From contig JALHSQ010000005.1 in the NCBI GenBank assembly GCA_022865885.1, positions 1 to 54,961 of the forward strand: DNA of 54,961 nucleotides, in the 5' to 3' direction. This document shows positions 16,871 to 26,008 of this stretch, in pieces (the first letter of the stretch is position 1; every line of letters starts with the position of its first letter). A program made the position numbers and the translations under genes. The notes below the pieces were generated by a model, which did not search any database, was not told where the DNA came from, and saw nothing but the letters and a program-made list of their open reading frames with translations. This stretch comes from Candidatus Bathyarchaeota archaeon. Its GTDB lineage: Archaea > Thermoproteota > Bathyarchaeia > Bathyarchaeales > Bathycorpusculaceae.

Positions 16871-17191
16871 CTACACCATTGCCCAATCTACAACAAAATG
16901 TGCAAAAGCACCGCATGATAAGAGAATCTGATCTGACGGGGTTTGTGCATAAAAAATAGCCAAGATAACAAGCAAAGTCATTAACACGTTACTAACAAAG
17001 AGCGGAACAAAATATTCATAGTTTCTCATTATCTCTCTCACTAATAGCATATGGTCACCCCTTAAAAACCCTCTTCTACACACTTCATGAACCAACAGTA
17101 ATTGGGTTGGAAGACTAGGTGAAACCTGAATAGTCGTGATCGCGACGAGAAACCAAGCATTTTTGAAAGCAGGACTCAAGAAGCCTCGCAA
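16871..17191 (-). CDS. Possible small membrane protein
   Basis: A 106-residue frame from a TTG. It shows at least two hydrophobic segments (FVSNVLMTLLVILAIFYA and ILLSCGAFAHFVVDWAMV) and a more polar region with basic residues between them and the N-terminus. No clear ribosome site precedes the TTG; a later ATG at 17053 (MRNYEYFVPLF) is an alternative start. No family recognised. It lies between divergent heat-shock units. Confidence 0.35.
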   Translation of the reverse strand: MRGFLSPAFKNAWFLVAITTIQVSPSLPTQLLLVHEVCRRGFLRGDHMLLVREIMRNYEYFVPLFVSNVLMTLLVILAIFYAQTPSDQILLSCGAFAHFVVDWAMV

Positions 17192-17344
17192 CTAAACAAT
17201 AGCTACTTTAGGCATGCCGGAAGACGCCTTCCAGCCAATCAAGAAGCAGAAACACAACTGGAAAATCCTGAGCAACTACCCAAGAAAAATGATATATTTT
17301 TATTTCAGTGCCAAGTTTGTAGAATCCCACGCGAAGGGATATAG

Positions 17345-17890
17345 TTGAGCGAAGAAGCAGAAGAACCCAACGAAAACCAGCAGACCGACGAACTCGCTGA
17401 CGCCTTGGCCAAAGAAAAACAAACTTCAGAACAATACTTGACACAGCTCAAATACGCGCAAGCAGACCTTGAGAATCTCAAGAAGAGGAAAGAACGAGAG
17501 ATTGAAGAAGCAAGAGATTACTGCAATGAACGCATCATCATCGAGCTGTTAGATATTGTTGATGAACTAGAACTGGCAATCAAATGTGGTCGATCTTCGA
17601 ATTCCAAAGAAGCAATAGTGCAGGGCGTCGAGATGACCCTTAAGAAGCTAAAGAAGATTCTCGAAAAGGAAGGAGTGCATCCGATAGAATGTCTTAGCAA
17701 GCCCTTCGACCCGCTAAGGCACAATGCAGTTTCAAAAGTTGAAAGAGACGATATTGACGAGTGTACGGTGATTGAAGAAGTAAGGAAGGGTTACATCATG
17801 AAGGAAAAAGTGATTAGACCGAGCATCGTTAAAGTTGCAATCAAACGATCCTTTAAACCAAAAGATGTGGAGGTGAAAGAAGATGAGTAA
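17345..17890 (+). CDS. grpE: GrpE nucleotide-exchange factor
   Basis: A 181-residue co-chaperone that releases ADP from DnaK. It begins at a TTG with a GAAGGGA ribosome site. The N-terminal part is a long charged coiled coil ([33 protein letters not shown]) and the C-terminal beta domain carries the GrpE signature ([20 protein letters not shown], and later [17 protein letters not shown]). The stop overlaps the dnaK start by 8 bases, so translation is coupled. A TATA-like sequence (GATATATTTTTA) lies at about 17290, marking the promoter of the grpE-dnaK-dnaJ operon. The length is normal for the family. Confidence 0.93.
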   Translation: MSEEAEEPNENQQTDELADALAKEKQTSEQYLTQLKYAQADLENLKKRKEREIEEARDYCNERIIIELLDIVDELELAIKCGRSSNSKEAIVQGVEMTLKKLKKILEKEGVHPIECLSKPFDPLRHNAVSKVERDDIDECTVIEEVRKGYIMKEKVIRPSIVKVAIKRSFKPKDVEVKEDE

Positions 17891-19742
17891 TGTACGACCT
17901 AGTGAAAAAGTGCTGGGTATAGATCTGGGAACAACTAACTCCGCTGCCTCAATCTTTGAAGGCGGACGGGCAACTGTAATTCCAAGCGCGGAAGGACCAA
18001 CAATGGCCGGAAAAATGTTTCCTTCTGTTATCGCTTTCACCAAAGACGGCCAACTAGTTGTAGGAGAACCAGCAAAAAGACAGGCAACCGCCAATCCTGA
18101 GGGCACGATTTTCGAGATAAAAAGGAAGATGGGTACCGATTATAAAGTGAACATTAATGGAAAAGATTATACACCGCAGCAGATCTCTGCGTTTGTTCTT
18201 CAAAAAATCAAGAAAGACGCCGAGACATACTTGGGTGTTCCCATAAGAAAAGCGGTAATTACTGTTCCTGCACACTTCAACGACAACCAAAGACAAGCAA
18301 CAAAAGACGCAGCAGAAATAGCGGGATTCGAGGTTCTAAGAATAATAAACGAGCCAACGGCAGCTTGCCTCGCGTATGGAATCGACAAACTCGAGCAAGA
18401 GATGAAAATACTAGTCTTCAGTTTCGGAGGAGGCACTCACGATGTCACTGTGATGGATTTCGGCAAAGGCGTTTTCCAAGTACTATCAACGAGTGGCGAC
18501 ACACAGATGGGCGGGACAGATGTTGACAAGGCAGTAATAGATTACCTCCTAGACGAGTTCAAACGACAAACAGGTATCGATCTCCACAGCGACAAAATGG
18601 CCATGGGAAGACTGAAAGAAGCTGCAGAGAAAGCAAAAATAGAGCTTTCAACGCTGATGACGACAGACATCGATTTGCCTTTCTTATACAACGACTCCTC
18701 TGGACCCAAGCATTTACACATTACCTTGACAAGAACGAAACTTGAAGGAGTGGCTCAACCAATAGTGCAGAAAACTGAGCGAACCATAGTAAGAGCTCTT
18801 GAAGATTCAAAACTGACACCGAGAGACATAGGCAAAATAATCCTCATCGGCGGAATGACCAGAATGCCGCTCGTGCAAAGATTCGTGGAGCAGATAATGG
18901 GAAGAGCTGTTGAAAGAGGCATTGACCCAATGGAGTGTGTGGCAACCGGTGCAGCCATACAGGGCGCCGTGCTCACAGGCGAGGTAAAAGACATACTGCT
19001 ACTTGACGTCACCCCATTATCCCTCGGCGTGGAAACACTCGGCGGAATAGCCACGAAAATCATCGAGAAAAACACCACGATCCCCACGAAGAAGAGCCAG
19101 ATATTCACCACAGCGGCGGACTTCCAAACTACCGTAACCATCCATGTGCTTCAAGGAGAAAGAGCCATGGCCACTGACAGCGTGTCCCTAGGCGTGTTCA
19201 ACCTAGAAGGCATAACACCTGCGCCAAGAGGAGTGCCACAAATAGAAGTGACTTTTGACATAGACGCGAACGGAATACTCAACGTGACCGCCAAAGATCT
19301 CGGCACGGGCAAAGAGGCGAAGATAGCCATAACGGCCTCAACAAAGCTATCCAAGGAAGAGAAAGAAAAACTGATGAAGGAAGCTGAAACTTACGCCGAC
19401 CAAGACAAAAGGAAACGTGAAGAAGCCGAGATAAGAAACAATGCCGACAGCCTTATCTACACAGCAGAAAAAACCAAGAAAGACCTAGGAGAAAAACTCG
19501 CACAAGAACAGAAAAACAGAATCGACGAAGCCATTTCCGCATTAAGAGGAGCAATATCAGGCGCTGACATGGGAAACATAAAGACCCAAACAGACAACCT
19601 CACCAAAATACTGCAAGAAATCGGTTCAGTAATCTACCAACAAGCCGCAGCTGACTACGCAAAACAAAAGGGCCAGACAGATACAGGCGTTCCACCTAGC
19701 GATGATGAAAAGGTAGTTGACCCAGACTACAAAGTGAAGTGA
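17883..19742 (+). CDS. dnaK: Chaperone DnaK (Hsp70) with a changed phosphate-loop residue
   Basis: A 619-residue Hsp70. The ATPase domain (about 1-380) shows phosphate-1 [10 protein letters not shown], the catalytic Lys in EIKRKMG (about 80), [12 protein letters not shown] with its Glu (about 157), and [13 protein letters not shown]. The substrate domain follows the linker [19 protein letters not shown], and the helical lid runs to the end. The phosphate-2 loop reads FSFGGGTHD (179-187): the Asp normally first in DLGGGTFD is Ser180 (codon AGT, 18420-18422) and the Phe is His. The Thr and the second Asp are kept. The C-terminus ends with [13 protein letters not shown], like the acidic EEVVDADF type. 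It sits in an operon with grpE and dnaJ; the gene order grpE-dnaK-dnaJ is typical of archaea that acquired Hsp70. Confidence 0.95.
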   Translation: MSNVRPSEKVLGIDLGTTNSAASIFEGGRATVIPSAEGPTMAGKMFPSVIAFTKDGQLVVGEPAKRQATANPEGTIFEIKRKMGTDYKVNINGKDYTPQQISAFVLQKIKKDAETYLGVPIRKAVITVPAHFNDNQRQATKDAAEIAGFEVLRIINEPTAACLAYGIDKLEQEMKILVFSFGGGTHDVTVMDFGKGVFQVLSTSGDTQMGGTDVDKAVIDYLLDEFKRQTGIDLHSDKMAMGRLKEAAEKAKIELSTLMTTDIDLPFLYNDSSGPKHLHITLTRTKLEGVAQPIVQKTERTIVRALEDSKLTPRDIGKIILIGGMTRMPLVQRFVEQIMGRAVERGIDPMECVATGAAIQGAVLTGEVKDILLLDVTPLSLGVETLGGIATKIIEKNTTIPTKKSQIFTTAADFQTTVTIHVLQGERAMATDSVSLGVFNLEGITPAPRGVPQIEVTFDIDANGILNVTAKDLGTGKEAKIAITASTKLSKEEKEKLMKEAETYADQDKRKREEAEIRNNADSLIYTAEKTKKDLGEKLAQEQKNRIDEAISALRGAISGADMGNIKTQTDNLTKILQEIGSVIYQQAAADYAKQKGQTDTGVPPSDDEKVVDPDYKVK

Positions 19743-19794
19743 CTACTCAAACACTACGCGACGCAAGCGATTTCTCAGGATAGGGTGAAGAAAA

Positions 19795-20892
19795 GTGACC
19801 AGCAAAAGGGACTACTACGAAGTCCTCGGCGTCCCTAGAAATGCCTCTGCTGATCAGATCAAAGACACCTACAGAAAGCTGGCCATGCAATATCACCCAG
19901 ATAGAAACAAGTCACCAGGCGCAGAAGAGAAATTCAAGGAGATATCTGAAGCCTACGCCGTTCTATCAGACAGTGAGAAACGAAGACAATATGATACGCT
20001 TGGACACGCAGGATTCGATCAGCGCTACACCCAAGAAGACATATTCAGAGGAGCCGACTTCGAATCAATATTCAGAGACCTTGGAGGCGGCTTCGGTTCC
20101 AGCGACATCTTCAGCTTTCTGTTCGGTCGGGGAAACGTTGAAGAAAGACCAACAAGAGGACAGGACCTAGGATATGATCTCGAGATCACTCTGGAAGAAG
20201 CCGCAAGAGGCGTAGAAAAGGAAATAGAAGTACCCAGAACAGAAAAGTGCGACATCTGCAATGGCACAGGAGCTGCCCCGGGAACATGGCCGAAGACTTG
20301 CAGCAAGTGTGGCGGAGTTGGCCAAGTTCAAAGAATACAGAAGAACGGTTTTGCAATGTTTATGCAAGTCACTCCTTGTCCTGACTGCAGAGGAAGAGGC
20401 AAGATCATCGACTCGCCATGCAAAGAGTGCAGAGGCACTGGCCTAAGAAGAAAGAAGCGCAGAATCACCATAAAAGTGCCTCTAGGAATAGATGATGGTT
20501 TTCAACTAAGGCTTCGAGGACAAGGAGAAACACCCCCGGGCGGAGGAGATCCTGGAGACCTGTACGCTCTGATTCACATAGCGCCGCATCGTCAATTCAG
20601 AAGAAACGGAGACGATTTACTATATAATCTTACAATAGGGTTTCCCCAAGCAGCGCTTGGAACAGAAATGCTGATACCCACTCTTGAAGGAAACGTCAAA
20701 GCGAAAATCCCAGCAGGAACACAGCCACAACAGATAATCAAGCTCAAAGGCAAAGGTATGCCTAGACTCAGAGGCTACGGCAAAGGAGACCTCTTAATAC
20801 GTGTCAACATGGCTGTACCGGAAAATCTAACCAACCGACAGAAAAGCTTGCTTGAAGAACTAGCGAAGGAACTAGGCCAAAACATCCGGTAA
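19795..20892 (+). CDS. dnaJ: Chaperone DnaJ (Hsp40, type I)
   Basis: A 365-residue co-chaperone that stimulates DnaK. The GTG start follows AGGGTGAAG. The order is that of a full type I DnaJ: J domain (about 4-68) with the essential HPD in [12 protein letters not shown]; a glycine/phenylalanine region (about 75-115, [17 protein letters not shown]); and a zinc domain (about 145-220) with four CxxCxGxG repeats ([32 protein letters not shown]). Two C-terminal substrate domains (about 125-350) follow, with [20 protein letters not shown] and [18 protein letters not shown]. It lies 52 bases after dnaK and completes the chaperone operon. All metal-binding cysteines are present. Confidence 0.95.
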   Translation: MTSKRDYYEVLGVPRNASADQIKDTYRKLAMQYHPDRNKSPGAEEKFKEISEAYAVLSDSEKRRQYDTLGHAGFDQRYTQEDIFRGADFESIFRDLGGGFGSSDIFSFLFGRGNVEERPTRGQDLGYDLEITLEEAARGVEKEIEVPRTEKCDICNGTGAAPGTWPKTCSKCGGVGQVQRIQKNGFAMFMQVTPCPDCRGRGKIIDSPCKECRGTGLRRKKRRITIKVPLGIDDGFQLRLRGQGETPPGGGDPGDLYALIHIAPHRQFRRNGDDLLYNLTIGFPQAALGTEMLIPTLEGNVKAKIPAGTQPQQIIKLKGKGMPRLRGYGKGDLLIRVNMAVPENLTNRQKSLLEELAKELGQNIR

Positions 20893-21127
20893 AAATGCCA
20901 GCAAAATCGGGATGATTATTCTCGGTCTGGCAACATCTTGATTGTTCGGAGAAATGCTTCTTGTGTGTAATCATTAAACCTTGTTTTCGGGGACCTTTGA
21001 TCTATCTAGCCGAAACTCGTCCCTTTTTGTGTTGTGCAAACTTGGCTTGTGTTCTGCCTATCTCTTCGCTTGGAAGATCTTAATTAGTAGGTTGAACCTT
21101 CTAGCAAAGCGATTACTGCGTGGGACC

Positions 21128-21607
21128 ATGAACGGCAAGGTTATCATATTGATGGGGTCAGAGCGAGATCTCGAGTTCTCCAAGAAATTAAGCGAGTACT
21201 TGAAACCCTTCAAACTGAATTTCGAGTTTCGCGTCGCTTCCGCACATAAGACTCCAGGAAAGGTCTTGGACATCCTGAAACAGTATGAAAAAGACAAAGT
21301 TGTCTATGTGACGGTGGCTGGAAAATCAAATGCCTTAAGCGCGTTTGTTGACGCAAATACGACGAAACCTGTCATTGCCTGTCCACCGTACTCAGAGAAA
21401 TTCGGCGGAGCAGATGTTGTTTCTTCACTTAGGGTTCCAAGTGGCGTAGGTTCGTTGGTGACGATTGAACCAGAGGGGGCTGCGATTGCGGCAGCGAAGA
21501 TCCTTGCAGTTGATGATAAGGAATTGGAGAAAAGAATAAGTCTGTACCAGCAGTCCAAGAAGAAAGAGCTAGAGATGGCTGATGAATCAGTAAGAAAACT
21601 CGAATAG
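21128..21607 (+). CDS. purE: PurE, class II (AIR carboxylase type)
   Basis: The frame is open from 20981, but the family starts with the strand KVIILMGSERD, so the ATG at 21128 is used, giving 159 residues. PurE makes carboxyaminoimidazole ribotide in purine synthesis. The sequence follows class II, the type that carboxylates AIR directly with CO2 and is fused in animal PAICS, rather than the class I mutase. Class II marks are SAHKTPGK (class I has SAHRTP), VAGKSNALSAFVDANT (class I has AGGAAHLPGM), and PVIACPPYSEKFGGADVVSS (class I lacks PPYS and A-D-V). The purC start follows 10 bases later, making a PurE-PurC operon. No purK is seen, which agrees with class II chemistry. Confidence 0.9.
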   Translation: MNGKVIILMGSERDLEFSKKLSEYLKPFKLNFEFRVASAHKTPGKVLDILKQYEKDKVVYVTVAGKSNALSAFVDANTTKPVIACPPYSEKFGGADVVSSLRVPSGVGSLVTIEPEGAAIAAAKILAVDDKELEKRISLYQQSKKKELEMADESVRKLE

Positions 21608-21617
21608 TGTATAGATC

Positions 21618-22676
21618 ATGGGCAGCGTAAAGGATCTAGAGGTAATCAAGCGACCAACAAACAACATTATGGGTATCGGAAGATTCCATTTCTCTGACCG
21701 CTATTCAGTATTTGACTGGGGTGAAATGCCAGACCAAATAGACCGAAAAGGCGAAGGCTTGTGCATGATGGGTGCTTACTGCTTTGAAAAGCTCATGGAA
21801 GAGAATGTTGAAACCCACTATCGAGGCCTAGTGACCGAAAACGGAAAAGTCGTTACCTTTGGAGAATTGGAACAACCTACAGCTATAATGGAAGTAAACC
21901 TCGTAAACGTATTCAGACCAGAAACACGCACAATAAATGGAAAACTTGAGTACAACTATGACGTATACACACCAAACCTCAAAAACTGCCTAATCCCACT
22001 CGAAATCATCTACAGAAATGGCTTGCCCCAAGGTTCTTCAATCTTCAAAAGACTAGAACAAGGCCTAATCACAATAGCTGACCTCGGCCTGACACGTTAC
22101 CCCAAACCCGGAGATCATCTTTCACACCCAATATTCGACGTGAGCACAAAACTCGAAGACAAAGACAGGTACACGACGTGGAAAGAAGCACAAGAAATCG
22201 CCAAAATATCAGACGAGGAATTGAACGAAATTAAAACCATACTTATGAAAGTTGACAAGATAATAACGCGGATGGCCTCGAGAGCAGGTTTAGAAAACGA
22301 AGATGGAAAAATAGAGTTAGCTTTTGACCAAGAGAGAAAACTAATGGTTGTCGACGTGGTTGGGACACTTGACGAATGCAGATTCACCCATAACGGCTTG
22401 CACGTAAGCAAGGAGACTGCGAGAGAATTCTACCGGAAAACACAATGGTACAATGACGTGGAAGAGGCAAAGAAAACTGCTGAAACCAAGCAAATCGACG
22501 ACTGGAAAAAAATATGCAAATCACAACCTCCAAGACTAGACCCCACACTAAAAAGCATCATAAGCAAAATGTACATGGCTACGACAAATGAAACGACAAA
22601 CCGCAAGTTTCTTGACACACCATCCCTCGCACAAGTAATCAAAGAGTATCGTGAATACAACGGTGAAAAGAAATGA
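21618..22676 (+). CDS. purC: SAICAR synthetase PurC
   Basis: A 352-residue phosphoribosylaminoimidazole-succinocarboxamide synthase. It joins CAIR to aspartate with ATP in purine synthesis. Landmarks: FHFSDRYSVFDWGEMPDQI (the substrate and ATP region, a longer form of the usual F-x-D-R-x-S-x-F-D), EVNLVNVFRP, CLIPLEIIYRNGLPQGSS (matching the V-P-L-E-x-I-x-R-N motif), and MVVDVVGTLDECRF (close to the D-E-x-x-x-P-D-S motif of other PurCs). It is longer than bacterial PurC (about 240), as in the eukaryote-like form. Its stop overlaps the next purP start by 4 bases, so translation is coupled. The gene follows class II purE. Confidence 0.9.
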   Translation: MGSVKDLEVIKRPTNNIMGIGRFHFSDRYSVFDWGEMPDQIDRKGEGLCMMGAYCFEKLMEENVETHYRGLVTENGKVVTFGELEQPTAIMEVNLVNVFRPETRTINGKLEYNYDVYTPNLKNCLIPLEIIYRNGLPQGSSIFKRLEQGLITIADLGLTRYPKPGDHLSHPIFDVSTKLEDKDRYTTWKEAQEIAKISDEELNEIKTILMKVDKIITRMASRAGLENEDGKIELAFDQERKLMVVDVVGTLDECRFTHNGLHVSKETAREFYRKTQWYNDVEEAKKTAETKQIDDWKKICKSQPPRLDPTLKSIISKMYMATTNETTNRKFLDTPSLAQVIKEYREYNGEKK

Positions 22677-23770
22677 TAACCAACAAGATCAGAAATAGGA
22701 TCGCGGAGTATGATCCCCGCAGCATCAAGATAGGCGTATTAGGTTCACACTCTGCCTTGGAAATCGCCCATGGAGCCAAACAAGAAGGGTTTGAAACAGT
22801 GGTTGTGTGCCAAAAAGGCAGAGATAAAACGTACACTCAACATTACGGAAACTTGTTCGACCACGTTATGCTCTTAGACAGATTCTCTGACCTGATTGAA
22901 GAGGAGAACGTACAAAAGCTCACAGGGTTATCCACAATATTCGTGCCCAACAGATCCTTCTCAGTTTACGTTGGATACAAGAACATAGAAGAAAAATTCG
23001 CCGTACCAATCATGGGAAATCGCTACATGCTGAAAACTGAAGAACGCAACACACCCAAGAATCAGCACTACTTGCTTGACAAAGCAGGCATACACACACC
23101 AAGAAACTTCAAGTCCTCAAAGGAAATAGACAGACTAGCCATTGTCAAAGTTCCAGAGAGAGAAAGAAAAATAGAAAGAGCCTTCTTCTATGCTTCTTCC
23201 CCAAAAGAGTTCGAAAAAAAGGCTGAAGAACGCATCAAGAAAGGAATAATAAGTGACGAGGATTTACGAAAAGCCGTCATAGAGGAATATGTCTTAGGTG
23301 CAAAATTCAACGCCAACTTTTTCTGGTCACCATTAACCGACGAGATCGACCTCTTGGGATTTGACAGAAGAATACAAACCGACTTAGACGGAGTATTAGA
23401 TCTGCCTGCAAGCGAACAACTCGAGCTCGGAATAGTCACCCAAAATGTTGAGATAGGCCATATGGGAGCAACCATGCGGGAAAGCCAACTCGAGAGAATA
23501 TTCGATGCTGGAGAAAAATTCGTGAATGCTTGCAGGAAAGAATATCCGCCTGGAATCATAGGGTTGTTTGGCTTGCAGGGAGCTATAACAAAAGAGCTTG
23601 AATTCTATGTTTTTGACGTCAGCCCCAGATCGCCAGGCTGCCCATGTGTTGAACCGACATCGCCTTACATGAAGTACAAGTATGGCGAGGAAGTGGGCCC
23701 TGGAAAAAGGGTTGCAATGGAGATAAAACGTGCAATTGAAGATGGTAGACTTGAGGAAATAGTGACATGA
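22673..23770 (+). CDS. PurP paralogue 1, divergent FAICAR synthetase-like
   Basis: A 365-residue ATP-grasp protein of the PurP family, which in archaea makes FAICAR from AICAR, formate and ATP. The N-terminus has the shared GVLGSHSALEIAHGAKQEGF motif. The ATP-grasp flexible loop is unusual: IVKVPERERKIERAFFY replaces the K-L-P-G-A-K-G-G-R-G-Y-F seen in the next gene. Residues near the active end also differ (FDVSPRSPGCPCVEPTSPYM instead of FEISARIVAGTNVGIGTSPY). It overlaps purC (4 bases before) and purP2 (4 bases after), so it is part of the same unit. I infer a changed or regulatory role, or a different substrate; a paired complex with the next gene is possible. Confidence 0.8.
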   Translation: MITNKIRNRIAEYDPRSIKIGVLGSHSALEIAHGAKQEGFETVVVCQKGRDKTYTQHYGNLFDHVMLLDRFSDLIEEENVQKLTGLSTIFVPNRSFSVYVGYKNIEEKFAVPIMGNRYMLKTEERNTPKNQHYLLDKAGIHTPRNFKSSKEIDRLAIVKVPERERKIERAFFYASSPKEFEKKAEERIKKGIISDEDLRKAVIEEYVLGAKFNANFFWSPLTDEIDLLGFDRRIQTDLDGVLDLPASEQLELGIVTQNVEIGHMGATMRESQLERIFDAGEKFVNACRKEYPPGIIGLFGLQGAITKELEFYVFDVSPRSPGCPCVEPTSPYMKYKYGEEVGPGKRVAMEIKRAIEDGRLEEIVT

Positions 23771-24852
23771 TAACAAGAGATGAGGTCCACAGGATACTGA
23801 AAGAGTATGATCCAAACAGTCTAGCAATAGGGACACTTGGCTCTCATTCGTCGCTGAACATATTCAAAGGCGCCAAAGAAGAAGGGTTCAAGACAGTCTC
23901 GATATGCAAGAAAGACGATGCGATAATCTACAAGAAATTTCCAGTCGCAGACGAGATCCTGATTGTCGAAGATTTCTCCGAGCTTTTGAATGAAAGTCTG
24001 CAAAGGAAATTGAGAAAACTGAACACTGTTTTGGTTCCACATGGATCATTCACTGCATACTTGAGTACAGAGCAGATGACTAATAGTCTCTATGTTCCGA
24101 TGTTTGGAAATAGGGAGCTACTTCATTGGGAAGCTGGTCGCGAAAGACAGAGGGAATGGCTACTCAAGGCGGGGCTTAGACTGCCAAAGACCTTCGACAG
24201 ACCAGAAGAAATCAAGGGTTTGGTGATAGCCAAACTGCCAGGTGCAAAAGGTGGAAGAGGATATTTCCTTGCAGATTCCTCGGAATCATTTCACAAGAAG
24301 ACTAATGAAATGGTCAGGCGAGGTCTCTTGAACAAGAGAGACGTTAGCAATATACACCTTCAAGAATACATCTTAGGCGTCAACGTTTACCCACACTATT
24401 TCTCTTCAATAGTGAGAGATGAAGTGGAGTTTCTAGGAGTAGATAGGCGTTACGAGTCTGCAGTCGATGCGATAGGAAGAATACCAGCCGATGTACAGCT
24501 TGACATGGAAATAAGCCCTACTTACACGATAGTTGGAAATATTCCAATCACACTCAGGGAATCGCTCCTTCCAGAACTAATCAGGATGGGAGATGCTGTA
24601 ATGAAAACTGCAAAAGAGTTGGCGGCTCCGGGAATTATCGGCCCCTTCTGCCTAGAAACCATAATCACAGATAACCTTGAGATATATGCATTCGAGATCT
24701 CCGCAAGAATTGTTGCAGGAACAAATGTCGGGATTGGAACTTCGCCATACGCCTATCTGAAATATGGCGAAAACATGTACGCCGGAAAAAGAATAGCACT
24801 CGAAATCAGGGAAGCACACGAGCAAGATAGACTCACCGAGATTTTCATGTAA
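23767..24852 (+). CDS. purP: FAICAR synthetase PurP (canonical paralogue)
   Basis: A 361-residue ATP-grasp ligase that formylates AICAR with free formate in the archaeal purine pathway. It carries the canonical pieces: GTLGSHSSLNIFKGAKEEGF, VPHGSFTAYL, VPMFGNRELL, the glycine-rich ATP loop VIAKLPGAKGGRGYFLAD, and the C-terminal metal/ATP segment IYAFEISARIVAGTNVG followed by TSPYAYLKYGE. The length fits the family. It ends the purE-purC-purP1-purP2 operon. This is the better candidate for the true PurP activity; the last step (IMP cyclohydrolase, PurO or PurH) is not in the window. Confidence 0.92.
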   Translation: MITRDEVHRILKEYDPNSLAIGTLGSHSSLNIFKGAKEEGFKTVSICKKDDAIIYKKFPVADEILIVEDFSELLNESLQRKLRKLNTVLVPHGSFTAYLSTEQMTNSLYVPMFGNRELLHWEAGRERQREWLLKAGLRLPKTFDRPEEIKGLVIAKLPGAKGGRGYFLADSSESFHKKTNEMVRRGLLNKRDVSNIHLQEYILGVNVYPHYFSSIVRDEVEFLGVDRRYESAVDAIGRIPADVQLDMEISPTYTIVGNIPITLRESLLPELIRMGDAVMKTAKELAAPGIIGPFCLETIITDNLEIYAFEISARIVAGTNVGIGTSPYAYLKYGENMYAGKRIALEIREAHEQDRLTEIFM

Positions 24853-24862
24853 ACCGGCATGT

Positions 24863-25150
24863 TTGTACTGCTTCTATGTTAAGCATAGAGGGTTCTTCTA
24901 TCATTTTCTTCCATATGTGGTTATAAGAGAATGGAAAGCCTCTCATTTCGTGGGGAGAAAGGAGTTGGCAGAGGCATCTTTAGACTGGATGTTCATCGAC
25001 AGCATACCATTGCTTTACGATAAGAGAAAAATAGTTAGACAGACAAAAGTGGAAGAATGGCTTGACCTCGCCCAAGTTGTCAGAGAGTTGGGTCTCGAAA
25101 GGAACAACGAGAACAGAAGAGATAGTGGTCTTGCAGAATACGTCGTCTAG
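24863..25150 (+). CDS. Doubtful small protein after the purine operon
   Basis: A 95-residue frame from a TTG ten bases after purP. The N-terminal part is hydrophobic and aromatic (MYCFYVKHRGFFYHFLPYVV); the C-terminal half is helical and charged (KVEEWLDLAQVVRELGLERN). It converges with the kinase-like gene, overlapping its end by 4 bases. No family is recognised and no ribosome site is clear. It may be a fragment or chance. Confidence 0.3.
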   Translation: MYCFYVKHRGFFYHFLPYVVIREWKASHFVGRKELAEASLDWMFIDSIPLLYDKRKIVRQTKVEEWLDLAQVVRELGLERNNENRRDSGLAEYVV

Positions 25151-25905
25151 AGGCCGCAAGCATCTAGAACTCCGTCAAAAGCTTCACGTGACCTGACAAC
25201 TTTATAATGCCTAAGTACCTCAATTATAGCTTCTTTGCTGATTTTGTCAAGACTGACTGCAACTCTTCCTGCAATCTCGCTACCAACAAAAAGAAACTGA
25301 CAAACAGAAGTCACGTTGGATACTCTTCTATCCGTGCTTGCCGTCTCAAAATCCACGATGACTGGACTGCTCTCTTGATCTATTATCAAGTGTTTTGGTG
25401 CATGGCTCAGTTCTCCGTGGTCTAACCCAGCTTTGTCTAGGCGCCAGCATTGCTCCAATATCTCACGCAACACCTTTCTTACGTTGGTTCCTGCTATTCG
25501 AGTTTCCAACCAATCAGGAAGCAGAATCCCATCAACAAACTGCATGAGCAGAAAATTCTTGCTCACACCTAACAATCGCGGCCCCACTTGCACGAGATTA
25601 GCTCGTTCAAGCATTCTTGCTTCATGCTGCATGGTCGCTCGATCTGCATCTATTCTCCGGATTTTTAGAGCCACTTTCTCGCTTTTTCTGTAAGCTATCG
25701 TCACAACGCCGACACAGCCCTTACCTAAAACAGGCACGTTGAGAACCTGTTTTCTTCCGGAAAACCTGAGAGCTGTTACTCCTAGTCTTTGCAGTTCCCT
25801 AAGACGTTTGCTGACTTCTTTCTTGTTGTGTTCAGGGTAGCTTATAATCGACGCGTAAGGCTCTTCAACCAGCTTCTCAAGAGATAACGCAAGGGTTTTT
25901 CCCAA
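25147..25905 (-). CDS. Archaeal Ser/Thr protein kinase-like protein (COG2112/RIO-like)
   Basis: A 252-residue protein with a kinase fold. It shows a glycine loop (VLGKGCVGVVTIAY, about 60-73), the invariant-type Lys in VALKIRRIDA (about 80), a Glu in the C-helix (MQHEARMLE), the hinge LLMQFVDGI, a catalytic-loop equivalent LDHGELSHAPKHLII, and a metal motif VIVDFETAS with D-F-E where Hanks kinases have D-F-G. At the catalytic-loop base position Glu stands where classical kinases have Asp; I cannot tell whether that is the norm in this family. The N-terminus (about 1-55) is a small helical or winged region. It is divergently placed from the EF-2 paralogue with a 100-base gap. The target is unknown. 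Confidence 0.75.
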   Translation of the reverse strand: MGKTLALSLEKLVEEPYASIISYPEHNKKEVSKRLRELQRLGVTALRFSGRKQVLNVPVLGKGCVGVVTIAYRKSEKVALKIRRIDADRATMQHEARMLERANLVQVGPRLLGVSKNFLLMQFVDGILLPDWLETRIAGTNVRKVLREILEQCWRLDKAGLDHGELSHAPKHLIIDQESSPVIVDFETASTDRRVSNVTSVCQFLFVGSEIAGRVAVSLDKISKEAIIEVLRHYKVVRSREAFDGVLDACGL

Positions 25906-26008
25906 CGTTTGGATCCTCTAACAGTACACTCTTAATCTTCATTAATCGAACACGCAACATGATTAATAGAAGCTAGTCTCTTAAACGCTGTCTTGAGAAA
26001 TGGGTTGA

